Assembly (NCBI GenBank): GCA_023386495.1
Contig: JAEWJS010000127.1
Coordinates: forward strand, 11,674 to 75,673
DNA from: Bacillota bacterium
Lineage (GTDB): Bacteria > Bacillota > Bacilli > Paenibacillales > Paenibacillaceae
Length of the DNA: 64,000 bases
Reading direction: 5' to 3'
Both the position numbers and the translations under genes were made by a program. Under the pieces are notes generated by a model, which was given only the letters and a program-made list of their open reading frames with translations, made no database searches and was not told the origin of the DNA. Below are positions 42,465-51,534 of the stretch, in pieces; the first letter of the stretch is position 1; every line of letters begins with the position of its first letter.

Positions 42465-44342
42465 ATGTCGTCCAAACGCCGGTGGACCGGCTATCTCATC
42501 ACGCTGACAGCCGCGCTGCTGCTTATCCCGATGACGCCATGGCTTGCTCCCGACAGAGAGGACGGCCGTGCGAAGCAGCCGGTGCCCGCCAGGCCGCAGG
42601 CCGCTTCAGCCGAGCGGGAACAGAAGCTCAAGCAGGCATCCGTCACCCACGATATGGAGGATACGGCTGCCCTATGCAAGACGGAGTGCGCGCTGGAATT
42701 CCGGAAGCTCTCGAATGAAGAGGGCAGCAGCAAGCGCACCCTGAAGCACATGCAGCACATGCATCCGCATATGACCTATATACAAGTGCATAAGGATCAG
42801 GGCGCAATCGAATCGTCAGGCAGCTTGCCCGGCGGACTTCAGTCCGTGTACAAGCAGCACATCGCGCGGGCGAAGCGAAGCTTCCAGACCGGCAGCAAGC
42901 AATATGCTTCCGATTCTTTCAAGCATGACGGCCACCGTTATATCGTGCTTGCCGTTGCCGCCGACGCCGGGACAAGCATGACGACCGGATTGATTCGCCA
43001 GGATATCGTCGACCAAGTGGCGAAGCATCAGCGGCGCAATCTGCGGCTTGTGCCTTATCCTGCCGAAGGCAGATATCGAACTGAGAGCGTGGAGCCGAAC
43101 ACGACGCGCGATATTACGGTCAAGTCGGGCGAAGACAACGGCAATGCGAGCCATTACCACGAGCATGAAGTCGTTGTCCGCTTCCGCGACGTGCCTACCG
43201 AGGATGAGATGAAGAAGATCATGGCAGGCATACGCGGAACATCTGTCCACAAGCTCGGTTATGCGCATGTATTCACATCAAGTGCCATGCAAGCGGAGGA
43301 GATGATGCGCTACTTCGCGGAGCAATGGAATCCGGTATACGTCGAACCGCATTACCTGTATCTGACGAATGAGGAAGACGACATCGCTTCCAATGCGAGC
43401 GGGCAGATCGTGCCGAACGATGCGCTGTATTCCGAATACCAATGGAACTTGCCGTCTATCCGAACGGAACAGGGCTGGAACATGACCAAGGGCAGCGAGG
43501 AAGTTATCGTGGCGGTGCTCGACACCGGCGTACAGCTCGATCATCCGGATCTTGCCGGGCGAATGACCGAGGGCTTCAACGTCGTCGGGGACGGTCCTCC
43601 CGATGACGACGTCGGGCATGGCACGCATGTCGCCGGCGTCATATCGGCTGGCGTCAATAATCGGGAAGGCGTGGCAGGCATGTCTTGGTATAACAAGGTG
43701 ATGCCGGTCAAAGTGCTGGACGGCAGCGGCACGGGAACGACCTATTCCGTTGCCGAAGGCTTGATCTGGGCAGTCGACCACGGCGCCAAGGTCATCAATA
43801 TGAGCTTAGGCAACTACGCTTCTGCCGAATTCCTGCATGATGCGATTCGTTACGCCTACGATCATGACGTCGTGCTGATCGCGGCCAGCGGCAATGACGA
43901 TACGGACAGGCCCGGATTCCCAGCGGCGTATCCCGAAGTATTTGCGGTGGCAGCCACAAGCGAAGACGGACAAAAGGCTTCGTTCTCGAACTACGGCGAT
44001 TATATCGACGTCGCAGCGCCGGGCAACAACATCCCGAGCACCTATCCAGGCAATCAGTATGCGGCTCTGTCCGGCACTTCGATGGCGAGCCCGCATGTCG
44101 CGGCGCTTGCCGGCCTCATACGCACCATGAATCCGGCCTTATCGAATGAGGAGGTCATGGCGCTCATGCGCGAGACGGCAACCGATATCGGGGATAAAGG
44201 CAAGGACATCTATTACGGCTACGGCCAGATCGACGTGGCTCGAGCGCTGCAGGCAGCAGAGCAGTCGGCCAATTCCCTTGGCGGCTTTGCCGAGCAGGTG
44301 AAGAGACGGATCAACGCGATCAAGCTGCAATTTGGATTATAA
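42465..44342 (+). CDS. Subtilisin-family (S8) serine protease, exported
   Basis: The 625-aa protein has a signal peptide (residues about 8-28), an N-terminal region of some 300 residues that probably acts as propeptide, and an S8 catalytic domain. The triad is visible: Asp353 in VAVLDTGVQLDHPDLAGR, His385 in GHGTHVAGVISAG and Ser539 in SGTSMASPHVAALAGL, with the oxyanion asparagine in AASGNDDTD. The start at 42465 is chosen because GGGAGG lies 10 nt upstream and the signal peptide follows directly; an open frame from 42339 lacks a site. The N-terminal region contains the I9-like strand VVVRFRDVPTEDEMKK. Confidence 0.92.
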   Translation: MSSKRRWTGYLITLTAALLLIPMTPWLAPDREDGRAKQPVPARPQAASAEREQKLKQASVTHDMEDTAALCKTECALEFRKLSNEEGSSKRTLKHMQHMHPHMTYIQVHKDQGAIESSGSLPGGLQSVYKQHIARAKRSFQTGSKQYASDSFKHDGHRYIVLAVAADAGTSMTTGLIRQDIVDQVAKHQRRNLRLVPYPAEGRYRTESVEPNTTRDITVKSGEDNGNASHYHEHEVVVRFRDVPTEDEMKKIMAGIRGTSVHKLGYAHVFTSSAMQAEEMMRYFAEQWNPVYVEPHYLYLTNEEDDIASNASGQIVPNDALYSEYQWNLPSIRTEQGWNMTKGSEEVIVAVLDTGVQLDHPDLAGRMTEGFNVVGDGPPDDDVGHGTHVAGVISAGVNNREGVAGMSWYNKVMPVKVLDGSGTGTTYSVAEGLIWAVDHGAKVINMSLGNYASAEFLHDAIRYAYDHDVVLIAASGNDDTDRPGFPAAYPEVFAVAATSEDGQKASFSNYGDYIDVAAPGNNIPSTYPGNQYAALSGTSMASPHVAALAGLIRTMNPALSNEEVMALMRETATDIGDKGKDIYYGYGQIDVARALQAAEQSANSLGGFAEQVKRRINAIKLQFGL

Positions 44343-44359
44343 GTTGGTTGAGTTGCAGG

Positions 44360-44404
44360 AAAAAAGCGCCCGATCCCAAGCAGTGGACTGCTTGAATCGG
44401 GCGC
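44360..44404 (-). terminator. Terminator after the RNase P RNA gene
   Basis: On the minus strand GCGCCCGAT and ATCGGGCGC form the outer stem with an inner CAAGCAG/CTGCTTG-type arm, followed by six T. The same hairpin lies just beyond the plus-strand protease gene and may serve it too. Confidence 0.85.
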
Positions 44405-44429
44405 TTCTGTTCGTTATGGATAGCGTTGC

Positions 44430-44838
44430 GGAAAGCTTGCCGTAAGCCGGGTTCTGTACTTCCGGTGGTCATAACGGGAACGACCCTCCCACCATCGAAG
44501 CGACAATCATCTATCTAGGCCTGCCATTGCTGACAAGCTCAAGCGACACACCCGAACGCGCCTCGGGCTAAGGCTGCGGTTATGAGCCGCCGCGTTCTCT
44601 CGGTCTTGCTCCGGATGGGGTTTACCAGCCGCGTTGTCACCAACGCCGCTCGTGGTCTCTTACACCACGGTTCCACCCTTACCTGTGCCGGCTAAGCCGG
44701 CCATCGGCGGTCCGTTTCTGTGGCACTATCCTTCGGCTCGCGCCGACTGGACGTTATCCAGCATCCTGCCCTGTGGAGCCCGGACTTTCCTCCCGCAGCA
44801 TCAAGGCTGCCGGCGATTGTCTGTCAAGCTTTCCGCTC
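44430..44838 (-). ncRNA. rnpB: RNase P RNA, apparently architecture type A
   Basis: The RNA matures the 5' ends of tRNAs. On the minus strand the ends GGAAAGCTTG (44834) and CAAGCTTTCC (44430) pair as P1. Conserved parts follow in order: GAGGAAAGTCCGGGCTCC (CR-I), GTGCCACAGAAACGG, TAAGGGTGGAACC, GGTAAACCCCATCCGGAGCAA, AGATAGATGATTGTCGC (CR-V) and ACAGAACCCGGCTTACGG. The segment after P4 (GGATAACGTCC, GGCGCGAGCC) resembles E. coli and cyanobacterial type A RNAs rather than the type B of B. subtilis. The boundaries are good to a few bases. Confidence 0.95.
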
Positions 44839-44845
44839 TTGGAAC

Positions 44846-44874
44846 AGTATACTCGGAATCCAACCAAACCTCAA
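44846..44874 (-). promoter_or_regulatory. Sigma-A promoter for rnpB
   Basis: On the minus strand TTGAGG (44869-44874), 17 nt, TATACT (44846-44851); the RNA begins about 8 nt after the -10 box. Confidence 0.8.
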
Positions 44875-44893
44875 CCACATTCCGCTGGAAGCG

Positions 44894-45046
44894 GGGCCAA
44901 TTGTGATCGCGAGGCAGTTGCTTCGTAGCCTATTCGACGTCGAATCTTGAACGCTGCCCGAAAATTCCGGTGCTCATGTAGCTTTGACTACACTCCGCTC
45001 CGGATTTTCTTCCATCGTCCAACCTTCTCGGCGCTGACAATTGACC
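44894..45046 (-). repeat. Dispersed structured element, copy E
   Basis: The core 44900-45040 lies between yqfO and rnpB in sense orientation. The flanks GGCCAA and TTGACC pair at five of six positions as DNA and at all six in minus-strand RNA, where the odd position is a U-G pair. The internal hairpin is TGTAG...CTACA. Confidence 0.85.
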
Positions 45047-45066
45047 ATTTGGAACTCTCGAACCTC

Positions 45067-46182
45067 CTACACGAACCGGAACGGTTCGGTGTCGATCGTC
45101 GATGCGATGACGTCGGTGACGTACTTGCCGGCGGCGAGGTTCGCCGACAGCCATTCGGCTACCCGCGTCTTCATCAGCTTCTCGATGTTGTGGCCCGGGT
45201 CGACGATCGCGATGCCCGCCGCAAGCGCGTCATGCGCGGTATGATAGTCGATATCTCCCGTGACGAGCACGTCCGCGCCGGCGAACATCGCATGACGAAC
45301 GTATTTGGCACCGGAGCCGCCGAGCACGGCGACCTTGCGCACCATCCGTCCCGGATCGCCGACAAGCCTTGCCGTCGGCACGTCGAACGCCTGCTTCACT
45401 TGCTCGGCGAACGCCGCCAGCGGAAGAGGCGCAGGCAGCTTGCCTACGCGACCGAGTCCGAAGGAGCGGCCCTTCAAGTCCATCGGATAGAGATCATAAG
45501 CCACCTCTTCGTAAGGGTGCGCCTTCAGCATCGCCTGTACGACCTTGCGCTGCACTTGCTCCGGCACGACGGTCTCTACGCGAATCTCTCTCGTCCGCTC
45601 CAGCTTCCCCGGCTTGCCGATATACGGGCTGGTCCCCTCGCCGGGCAAGAAGGTGCCTTCCCCTTCAATATTGAAGCTGCACTTGCTGTAGTGGCCGATC
45701 TGGCCTGCGCCTGCCTGCCAGATTGCCTCAAGCACCTGTGTCTGATGGTCCTCGGGTACGAATACGACGAGCTTGCTCAGCTTGTCGGTATGTACCTCTT
45801 CCAGGCAGTCCCTACCCTCGAGCCCCAGCATGTCCGCCATCCAATCATTAATGCCGCCGTCCGCGACGTCTAGATTGGTATGCGCGATATAGACCGCAAT
45901 ATCGTTCTTGATCAGCTTCTCGAACATCCGCCCTGCAGGCGTCGCCGTATCGATCTTGGCCAGCGGACGATAGATAACGGCATGATGCGCGATAATGAGA
46001 TCCGCCCCTGCTTCAATCGCCTCGTCGACGACGGCGTCGGTTACGTCCAGCGCCACCAGTACCTTGCGAATTTCCTTCTGGAGCGTTCCGACCTGCAGCC
46101 CGATCTTGTCGCCTTCAACGGCGTAATGCTTGGGAGCAAGGCGCTCCATCAATTGAGCGACGGTCTGACCGTGTGCAAACAT
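45067..46182 (-). CDS. yqfO: Nif3-like dinuclear metal-centre protein YqfO
   Basis: The Nif3/YqfO family forms hexamers with a two-metal site; the function is debated (GTP cyclohydrolase I type 2 or metal-dependent hydrolase). The 371-aa protein has the two halves with metal-binding histidines in LIIAHHAVIYRPL and GDIDYHTAHDA, with an inserted CutA-like/PII domain of about 100 residues (KLSKLVVFVPEDHQTQVLEAI), as in B. subtilis YqfO. It overlaps trmK by 34 bp, and its stop is 21 bp from element E. Confidence 0.92.
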   Translation of the reverse strand: MFAHGQTVAQLMERLAPKHYAVEGDKIGLQVGTLQKEIRKVLVALDVTDAVVDEAIEAGADLIIAHHAVIYRPLAKIDTATPAGRMFEKLIKNDIAVYIAHTNLDVADGGINDWMADMLGLEGRDCLEEVHTDKLSKLVVFVPEDHQTQVLEAIWQAGAGQIGHYSKCSFNIEGEGTFLPGEGTSPYIGKPGKLERTREIRVETVVPEQVQRKVVQAMLKAHPYEEVAYDLYPMDLKGRSFGLGRVGKLPAPLPLAAFAEQVKQAFDVPTARLVGDPGRMVRKVAVLGGSGAKYVRHAMFAGADVLVTGDIDYHTAHDALAAGIAIVDPGHNIEKLMKTRVAEWLSANLAAGKYVTDVIASTIDTEPFRFV

Positions 46183-46931
46183 GCGAGCACCTCCCCGATT
46201 CGATCGATATCCGATCGTATAATCCTGCTCTTCTCCTGCGCCTCAGCTGACTGTGACCTGTCGATCTGTCTGCATACCGTGCGCAGCTTCTCTTGCTCGT
46301 CCGACCATTTGCGATAGAAGGCTTCCGGCGGCTGCCGCAGCAGCCATGGCCCCATCCGAAGCAGCCAGTTGCGCTTCGTCTCCTCCGCATGCTCTACCTG
46401 AAGGAACTGCGGATCGTAGAGGATCTCCTGCAGCTGCTCCGCATCCGGAATGCGCAGCGCCAGCAGCACCTCATAGAATTTGCCGTCCTCTTCGAGCAAA
46501 CGCTCGGCTGCCAAATACCAGCCGTGCTTGATCAACCAGCCGCGTACGATATCTTCGCCTACGTTCGGCTGCAGCACCAGCGTGCGTACCCCTTCCAGCT
46601 TCCCTGCGGCAGCGCCCTTGTCGAGTATATCCGCCATCAATGTGCCGCCCATGCCGGCAATCGTCACGCAGTCCGCCTCGCCCGGCTCCAGCACGGCTAA
46701 CCCGTCGCCAAGCCGCGCAGCGATCGACCCAGCGAGACCGCTTGCGGCGATCTGAGCGGAGGCCGCCTTGAGCGGCCCTGCATTCACCTCGCCCGCGATT
46801 GCAGACGGCGATTTGCCGGATTGAACCAGATAGACCGGCAGCAGCGCATGATCGGAACCGATATCGGCCGTGCGCGCGCCCGGCGGCACGAGGTCCGCGA
46901 TCGTCTGCAGCCGTTGTGATAGTTTTAACAT
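46149..46931 (-). CDS. trmK: tRNA (adenine(22)-N(1))-methyltransferase TrmK
   Basis: TrmK methylates N1 of A22 in tRNA. The 260-aa protein starts MLKLSQRLQTIADLVP, has the SAM motif TADIGSDHALLPVYLV, the segment EADCVTIAGMGGTLMADIL and VLQPNVGEDIVRGWL, all typical. The ATG at 46931 lies right at the stop of the upstream membrane gene (an upstream TTG at 46949 is also possible); no strong ribosome-binding site is seen, which suggests translational coupling. Confidence 0.93.
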   Translation of the reverse strand: MLKLSQRLQTIADLVPPGARTADIGSDHALLPVYLVQSGKSPSAIAGEVNAGPLKAASAQIAASGLAGSIAARLGDGLAVLEPGEADCVTIAGMGGTLMADILDKGAAAGKLEGVRTLVLQPNVGEDIVRGWLIKHGWYLAAERLLEEDGKFYEVLLALRIPDAEQLQEILYDPQFLQVEHAEETKRNWLLRMGPWLLRQPPEAFYRKWSDEQEKLRTVCRQIDRSQSAEAQEKSRIIRSDIDRIGEVLACLHTVRPSLN

Positions 46932-46932
46932 G

Positions 46933-47766
46933 TTAAGCAACCCACGCAATCCATTGTTTTCGCAGCGCGAAGATCATAGCGCCGCCTAATGCAATTTTAA
47001 CAATTAATTGTACCTGAATCCAAGTCTGCTCATCCAAGATGAACGCCGTATGCAGCTCAGGCATGAACCAGAGCAGCGCACCGGTTACGAACAGCACGCC
47101 TGAAGCCGGCTTGGACCAGCGGTGCACGAACCAGCTGAACCAGCCGAACACGAACGCCCCCGGCACCCAGTACAGCTGGACCTCATACCATTTCGGCTCT
47201 GTGCCGTTCTTCGCGAGAAGCAGCGTGTAGACGAGGATCGCGGCTGCCCACCCGCAGAAGTGCAGCACCGGAATGCGTACGCCGATGCCGAACAGAATCC
47301 AGAACAAGCTGCAGAACGTTAAGTACGCCGCAGACCAGCCCCACTCAGTAAAGCCATGCAGATAGAGCATGTACAAGCCGATTCCGAGCATGAACACCAT
47401 GCCGGCTCCGATCGAAGCGAGACCCGCAGCCTCCCGGTCATTCATGCGGCAGCGCTGGCCCCAATAGAGCAGGCCGATGATGACCGACAGCGCAACGCCG
47501 GTTTGCAATACAGGGTGAAACACGCTAAAATATAAAGCGACAATACAAATCAAGGAAAAGGCGCCAAATACAAGTAGCCACTGCTTGCCGCTCGATTGTC
47601 CGATGGCATGAACGGCCTTGCCGGTCAAGCTCGCAGGAGCAGGTCGCTCCCCTTGTTCATCCAGATAGAGATTCAATAAGAAGTCGCAATACTGCTCCGG
47701 CAGCAGCCTGCCGCGCCGCCAATAATCGATCTCTCTTACGATCGTCTTGCGCCGTTCATCATTCAT
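46933..47766 (-). CDS. Membrane protein of unknown function, 277 aa
   Basis: The product starts with a hydrophilic helix-rich part (YWRRGRLLPEQYCDFLLNLYLDEQ, in part) that resembles the N-terminus of DUF2157-type proteins, followed by about eight membrane helices from residue 62. It occupies the place of cccA (cytochrome c550) of the B. subtilis order between sigA and trmK. The gene is followed without gap by trmK. A function cannot be inferred. Confidence 0.7.
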   Translation of the reverse strand: MNDERRKTIVREIDYWRRGRLLPEQYCDFLLNLYLDEQGERPAPASLTGKAVHAIGQSSGKQWLLVFGAFSLICIVALYFSVFHPVLQTGVALSVIIGLLYWGQRCRMNDREAAGLASIGAGMVFMLGIGLYMLYLHGFTEWGWSAAYLTFCSLFWILFGIGVRIPVLHFCGWAAAILVYTLLLAKNGTEPKWYEVQLYWVPGAFVFGWFSWFVHRWSKPASGVLFVTGALLWFMPELHTAFILDEQTWIQVQLIVKIALGGAMIFALRKQWIAWVA

Positions 47767-47883
47767 TCATTCCCGTATCCTTTCAGCCCATAATCTTACA
47801 AATATAAGATTATATATCGGTGCATGCACTCGAAGTTGTGAGTCTACCGCGAATTGGCGCTATGCTTTCCGCGTTCCGGCTAC

Positions 47884-47915
47884 AAAAAAGACCTTGCTGC
47901 TGACGCAGAAAGGTC
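47884..47915 (-). terminator. Terminator after sigA
   Basis: On the minus strand GACCTT and AAGGTC enclose TCTGCGTCAGCAGC, itself partly self-complementary (CTGC...GCAG), followed by six T. It lies 14 bp after the stop. Confidence 0.8.
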
Positions 47916-47928
47916 GATCAAGCTGCTT

Positions 47929-49056
47929 TTACTCCAGAAAATCCTTCAACCGTTTGCTGCGGCTAGGGTGGCGAAGCTTCCGAAGCGCCTTCGCTTCGAT
48001 CTGGCGAATACGCTCGCGCGTTACGCCGAACACCTTGCCGACTTCCTCCAACGTCCGCGTCCGGCCGTCATCCAAGCCGAATCGTAGACGCAGCACGTTC
48101 TCTTCCCGCTCGGTCAGCGTATCGAGCACGTCCTCCAGTTGTTCCTTCAGCAGTTCGTAAGCTGCGGCATCCGCAGGCGCCAACGCCTCTTGATCCTCGA
48201 TGAAGTCGCCCAGATGGGAATCGTCCTCTTCGCCGATCGGCGTCTCAAGCGATACCGGCTCTTGCGCAATCTTCATGATCTCCCGCACCTTCTCGGTACT
48301 CAGATCCATCTCGGCCGCGATTTCTTCCGGCGTCGGTTCACGCCCCAGCTCCTGCAGCAGCTGACGCGATACGCGTATCAGCTTATTGATCGTCTCTACC
48401 ATATGAACCGGAATCCGAATCGTACGCGCCTGATCGGCAATCGCCCGCGTGATCGCTTGGCGAATCCACCATGTGGCATACGTACTGAATTTGAAGCCCT
48501 TGTCATGGTCGAACTTCTCTACAGCCTTGATCAAGCCCATGTTGCCTTCTTGAATCAAGTCCAGGAACAGCATGCCTCGTCCGACATAACGCTTCGCGAT
48601 GCTGACTACGAGCCGGAGATTCGCCTCAGCCAGACGGCGCTTGGCTTCCTCATCGCCGTTCTCGATTCGCTTCGCGAGCTCGACTTCATCGTCCGCGGAC
48701 AACAAGGGCACGCGGCCGATCTCCTTCAAGTACATCCGCACCGGGTCGTTAATCTTAATGCCGGGCGGCAGAGCCAGATCATCGTCAAAGTTGAAGTCGT
48801 CGTGTTCGCGCTCTTCGTCCGCCGCGCCGGGCATCCGATGATCGTCGTCATTCTCGTTGACGACCTCGATTCCCATGTCGTCCAGCTGCTCGAAGAACTC
48901 GTCGATCTGTTCAGGGTCTTGGTCGAATGGAGAGAGCTTCTCCATAATTTCCTTATACGTCAAGGAAGAACGTTTCTTGCCTTGCTCCATTAGCTGGTCC
49001 TTCACGAGCTCCAGCTTCTGCTCCGAATCCAATTCAGTATGTTGATCGTTCGCCAT
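47929..49056 (-). CDS. sigA: RNA polymerase primary sigma factor SigA (RpoD)
   Basis: This is the housekeeping sigma factor. At 375 aa it has the length of the Bacillus SigA. Regions visible in order are 1.1 (to about 90), 1.2 (DPVRMYLKEIGRVPLLSADDEVELAKRI, in part), 2 (LRLVVSIAKRYVGRGM, DLIQEGNMGLIKAVEKFD, FSTYATWWIRQAITRAIADQ), 3 (EPTPEEIAAEMDLS) and 4 (LRLRFGLDDGRTRTLEEVG, VTRERIRQIEAKALRKLRHP). All positions for -10 and -35 recognition look normal. It lies 30 bp after dnaG. Confidence 0.98.
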   Translation of the reverse strand: MANDQHTELDSEQKLELVKDQLMEQGKKRSSLTYKEIMEKLSPFDQDPEQIDEFFEQLDDMGIEVVNENDDDHRMPGAADEEREHDDFNFDDDLALPPGIKINDPVRMYLKEIGRVPLLSADDEVELAKRIENGDEEAKRRLAEANLRLVVSIAKRYVGRGMLFLDLIQEGNMGLIKAVEKFDHDKGFKFSTYATWWIRQAITRAIADQARTIRIPVHMVETINKLIRVSRQLLQELGREPTPEEIAAEMDLSTEKVREIMKIAQEPVSLETPIGEEDDSHLGDFIEDQEALAPADAAAYELLKEQLEDVLDTLTEREENVLRLRFGLDDGRTRTLEEVGKVFGVTRERIRQIEAKALRKLRHPSRSKRLKDFLE

Positions 49057-49086
49057 ACTCCGACTCCCTCCTCCCTAGACATGCCG

Positions 49087-50931
49087 TCATGCCTTGCCTT
49101 TCAACTGTCTCTCTAGGGTCATAATCTCAATTGCGATTTGTGCGGCAAGCAGCACGTCTCCTGCACGCTCGGCACGTATTCGTTCTTCTACCCGTTCCTT
49201 CAATTCCTGCAGCTTCTGTTCTTTGATCACTTCTTGAGCGTAGGCGTCTAGATTATCGCTCGTATACGGAGGTACCGTGTCCATGCTCAGGATGGAAGCT
49301 GCTGTCCGTTCCAATCGTTCGTCTTGGAGGGTCGAGAAAAATCGGGTGACATCCGGATCGTTTCCTTGCGAATAATAAGCATATAAATATGCGGCTAACG
49401 CTGCGTGATCCTCGACAAGAAAGGACCCGCCCAGCTTGTCATGAACGCTGGCAGCCGCTTCTGCATCATGAAGCATCCAATAGAGAAGCTTGCGTTCCGT
49501 CTGGTGATACCCCGGCAGTTCCGCAGGCTTGACTTTGGACGGATGTCGTGTTTCATTCCTACCATTATTCCACGAAACATTGTTATTATCCCCCGAAGGG
49601 CTCTTTTTTTGCATCGTCTCGCGGACTTGAAAGCATTCTTGCTTCAGCACGTCCAGGTCAAAATCGAACTCCCGAGCCAACTCGCGCAGGTAGAATTCCC
49701 TCTCCGTAGGTGAGTCCAGCTCCGCGATGATCCGAACCCCTTCCAGAAGGTATTCCTTGCGTCCCTCTTCTTCTAGAAGTTTATGGCTCTTTCTTAAAAA
49801 TATTAGTCTAAATTTCGTTACGGTCGCCGGCTGGTCCATCACTTCGCGCAGGAACGACTGCGGTCCGTATTCGGCGATATACTCGTCGGGGTCACGCTTG
49901 CCGGGCAGGATGGCGACCCGCACGGACAATCCTGCCTTCTCCAGCATCGGCAGCGTCTTCATGGCGGCCGCTTGTCCGGCATCGTCGCCGTCATAACAGA
50001 CGATCACCTCGTCCGCATTCCGCCGAATGACCTCGACATGCTCCTCCGTAAACGCGGTTCCCATCGTCGCCACGCCGTTGCTCACGCCGGCATGCCAGGC
50101 TTTGATCACATCCATGTACCCTTCGAAGAGCACGATCGTGCGGGACTTGCGAATCGACGCGCGCGCTTGATGGAAGTTGTACAGCATCCGGCTCTTGTGG
50201 AACAGCATCGAGTCCGAAGTGTTGAGATACTTCGGCTGGCCTTCGCCCATGATGCGGCCTGCGAAGGCAATGATTTTGCCGTCTCGATCGGCGATCGGGA
50301 ACATGATGCGATCGCGGAATCGATCGACGTAACCCGAGCCGTCGTTCTTCGCGGATAACAATCCGCCCTTCTCCATCAAGGACGAGTCGTACCCGCGTTT
50401 CTCCAGGAACTTCAGCAGCGTGTCCCAATTTTTCGGCGCGTACCCGATCATGAATTGATCGATCAGCTTGTCCGTCATGCCGCGTTCCCGCAGGTAAGCC
50501 TTCGCTTCCCTTCCGAATTCGGTGTTCTGGAGCAAGTAGTGGTAGAACTTCGCCGCATACGCATGCGCTTCAAGCAGCGTCTGACGATCCTTCTGCTCGG
50601 CCGTCGGTTCCCCTGATGGATGCGTAATGCCCCATGTGACCGGAATGCCCGCATCCTCTGCCATGACCTTCACGGCTTCGGGGAACGTGTACCCTTCAAT
50701 CTCCATCATGAACTGGATCGAGGTTCCGCTCTTGCCGCAGCCGTAGCAGTGGAAGATCTGCTTCTCCGGCGTCACGGTGAAGGACGGCGTCTTCTCGGAG
50801 TGAAATGGGCACAACCCTTTCATGTATTTCCCGCTTTTCGAGAGATGAACGTATCTGCCGACCGTTCCGACAATGTCATGCTGCCGGAGTACCGCTTGAA
50901 TCGCTTCTTCCGGAATTCTGCCGCCGGTCAT
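49087..50931 (-). CDS. dnaG: DNA primase DnaG
   Basis: DnaG makes RNA primers at the replication fork with DnaB/DnaC helicase. The 614-aa protein has the N-terminal zinc-binding domain (Cys41, His44, Cys62, Cys65), the core with YLRERGMTDKLIDQFMIGYAP (in part), the Toprim motifs FEGYMDVIKAWHAG and CYDGDDAGQAAA, and a C-terminal helicase-interaction domain. It precedes sigA as in the classical macromolecular-synthesis operon; rpsU is not in this operon, which is normal for Bacillales. Confidence 0.97.
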   Translation of the reverse strand: MTGGRIPEEAIQAVLRQHDIVGTVGRYVHLSKSGKYMKGLCPFHSEKTPSFTVTPEKQIFHCYGCGKSGTSIQFMMEIEGYTFPEAVKVMAEDAGIPVTWGITHPSGEPTAEQKDRQTLLEAHAYAAKFYHYLLQNTEFGREAKAYLRERGMTDKLIDQFMIGYAPKNWDTLLKFLEKRGYDSSLMEKGGLLSAKNDGSGYVDRFRDRIMFPIADRDGKIIAFAGRIMGEGQPKYLNTSDSMLFHKSRMLYNFHQARASIRKSRTIVLFEGYMDVIKAWHAGVSNGVATMGTAFTEEHVEVIRRNADEVIVCYDGDDAGQAAAMKTLPMLEKAGLSVRVAILPGKRDPDEYIAEYGPQSFLREVMDQPATVTKFRLIFLRKSHKLLEEEGRKEYLLEGVRIIAELDSPTEREFYLRELAREFDFDLDVLKQECFQVRETMQKKSPSGDNNNVSWNNGRNETRHPSKVKPAELPGYHQTERKLLYWMLHDAEAAASVHDKLGGSFLVEDHAALAAYLYAYYSQGNDPDVTRFFSTLQDERLERTAASILSMDTVPPYTSDNLDAYAQEVIKEQKLQELKERVEERIRAERAGDVLLAAQIAIEIMTLERQLKGKA

Positions 50932-50972
50932 CCTCCATCACCTTCATCCTAAATAACACGTAATACTATTCG

Positions 50973-51458
50973 CTATTGCTCACGTTTCTCCTGCAATTTC
51001 GCCAAAACTTTTGTCAGCTTTTGTTGAAATCGCTCTCGGTCTTCAGCCGTCATCGCCTTGGGCCCTCTCGTCCGCTGACCGCTTCTCCTGGCCTTCGCGG
51101 ATTGATGCCGGCGCTCCATCAGGAAGTCGATCGTCTCGTCCGTATACCGCTCGCCGCGGTTAGACAGCACGACCGATCGCCTCGCCAGCGCGACGGTGGC
51201 CAGCCCGAAGTCCTGCGTCACGACGATGTCGCCGGGCCGGATCTCGTTCGAGATATAGAGGTCGACGGATTGACTGCTTCTGTCGACCTGCTTGACCGCT
51301 ACGCCGGGTTCCGGCTCCAGCCGATGATCGTAGGACGCGACCATCAGCACGTTCACGCCGAAGGCTCTCGCCGTGTCGACGATTTCGCGTTTGACGGGGC
51401 ACGCATCGGCATCGACTACGATGCGCGGTGCAGCCCGCTGTTTGCTATCCATACCCAT
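50973..51458 (-). CDS. yqxD: UPF0178 (YaiI/YqxD) family protein
   Basis: The 161-aa protein has the family motif IVVDADACPVKREIVDTA and DIVVTQDFGLATVALARR, ending in a basic tail. It has a PIN-like or NYN-like nuclease look (DADACP, conserved aspartates), but no activity is established. It lies between yqfL and dnaG as in B. subtilis. The Gln/Lys-rich tail of 30 residues is unusual but common in the family. Confidence 0.9.
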   Translation of the reverse strand: MGMDSKQRAAPRIVVDADACPVKREIVDTARAFGVNVLMVASYDHRLEPEPGVAVKQVDRSSQSVDLYISNEIRPGDIVVTQDFGLATVALARRSVVLSNRGERYTDETIDFLMERRHQSAKARRSGQRTRGPKAMTAEDRERFQQKLTKVLAKLQEKREQ

Positions 51459-51534
51459 TCACCGCATCCGCCGTTGTCGTTGGTCCAACTTCTACTATTA
51501 TATACGATACCCGTTCACCTAAATCCTCTATTCC

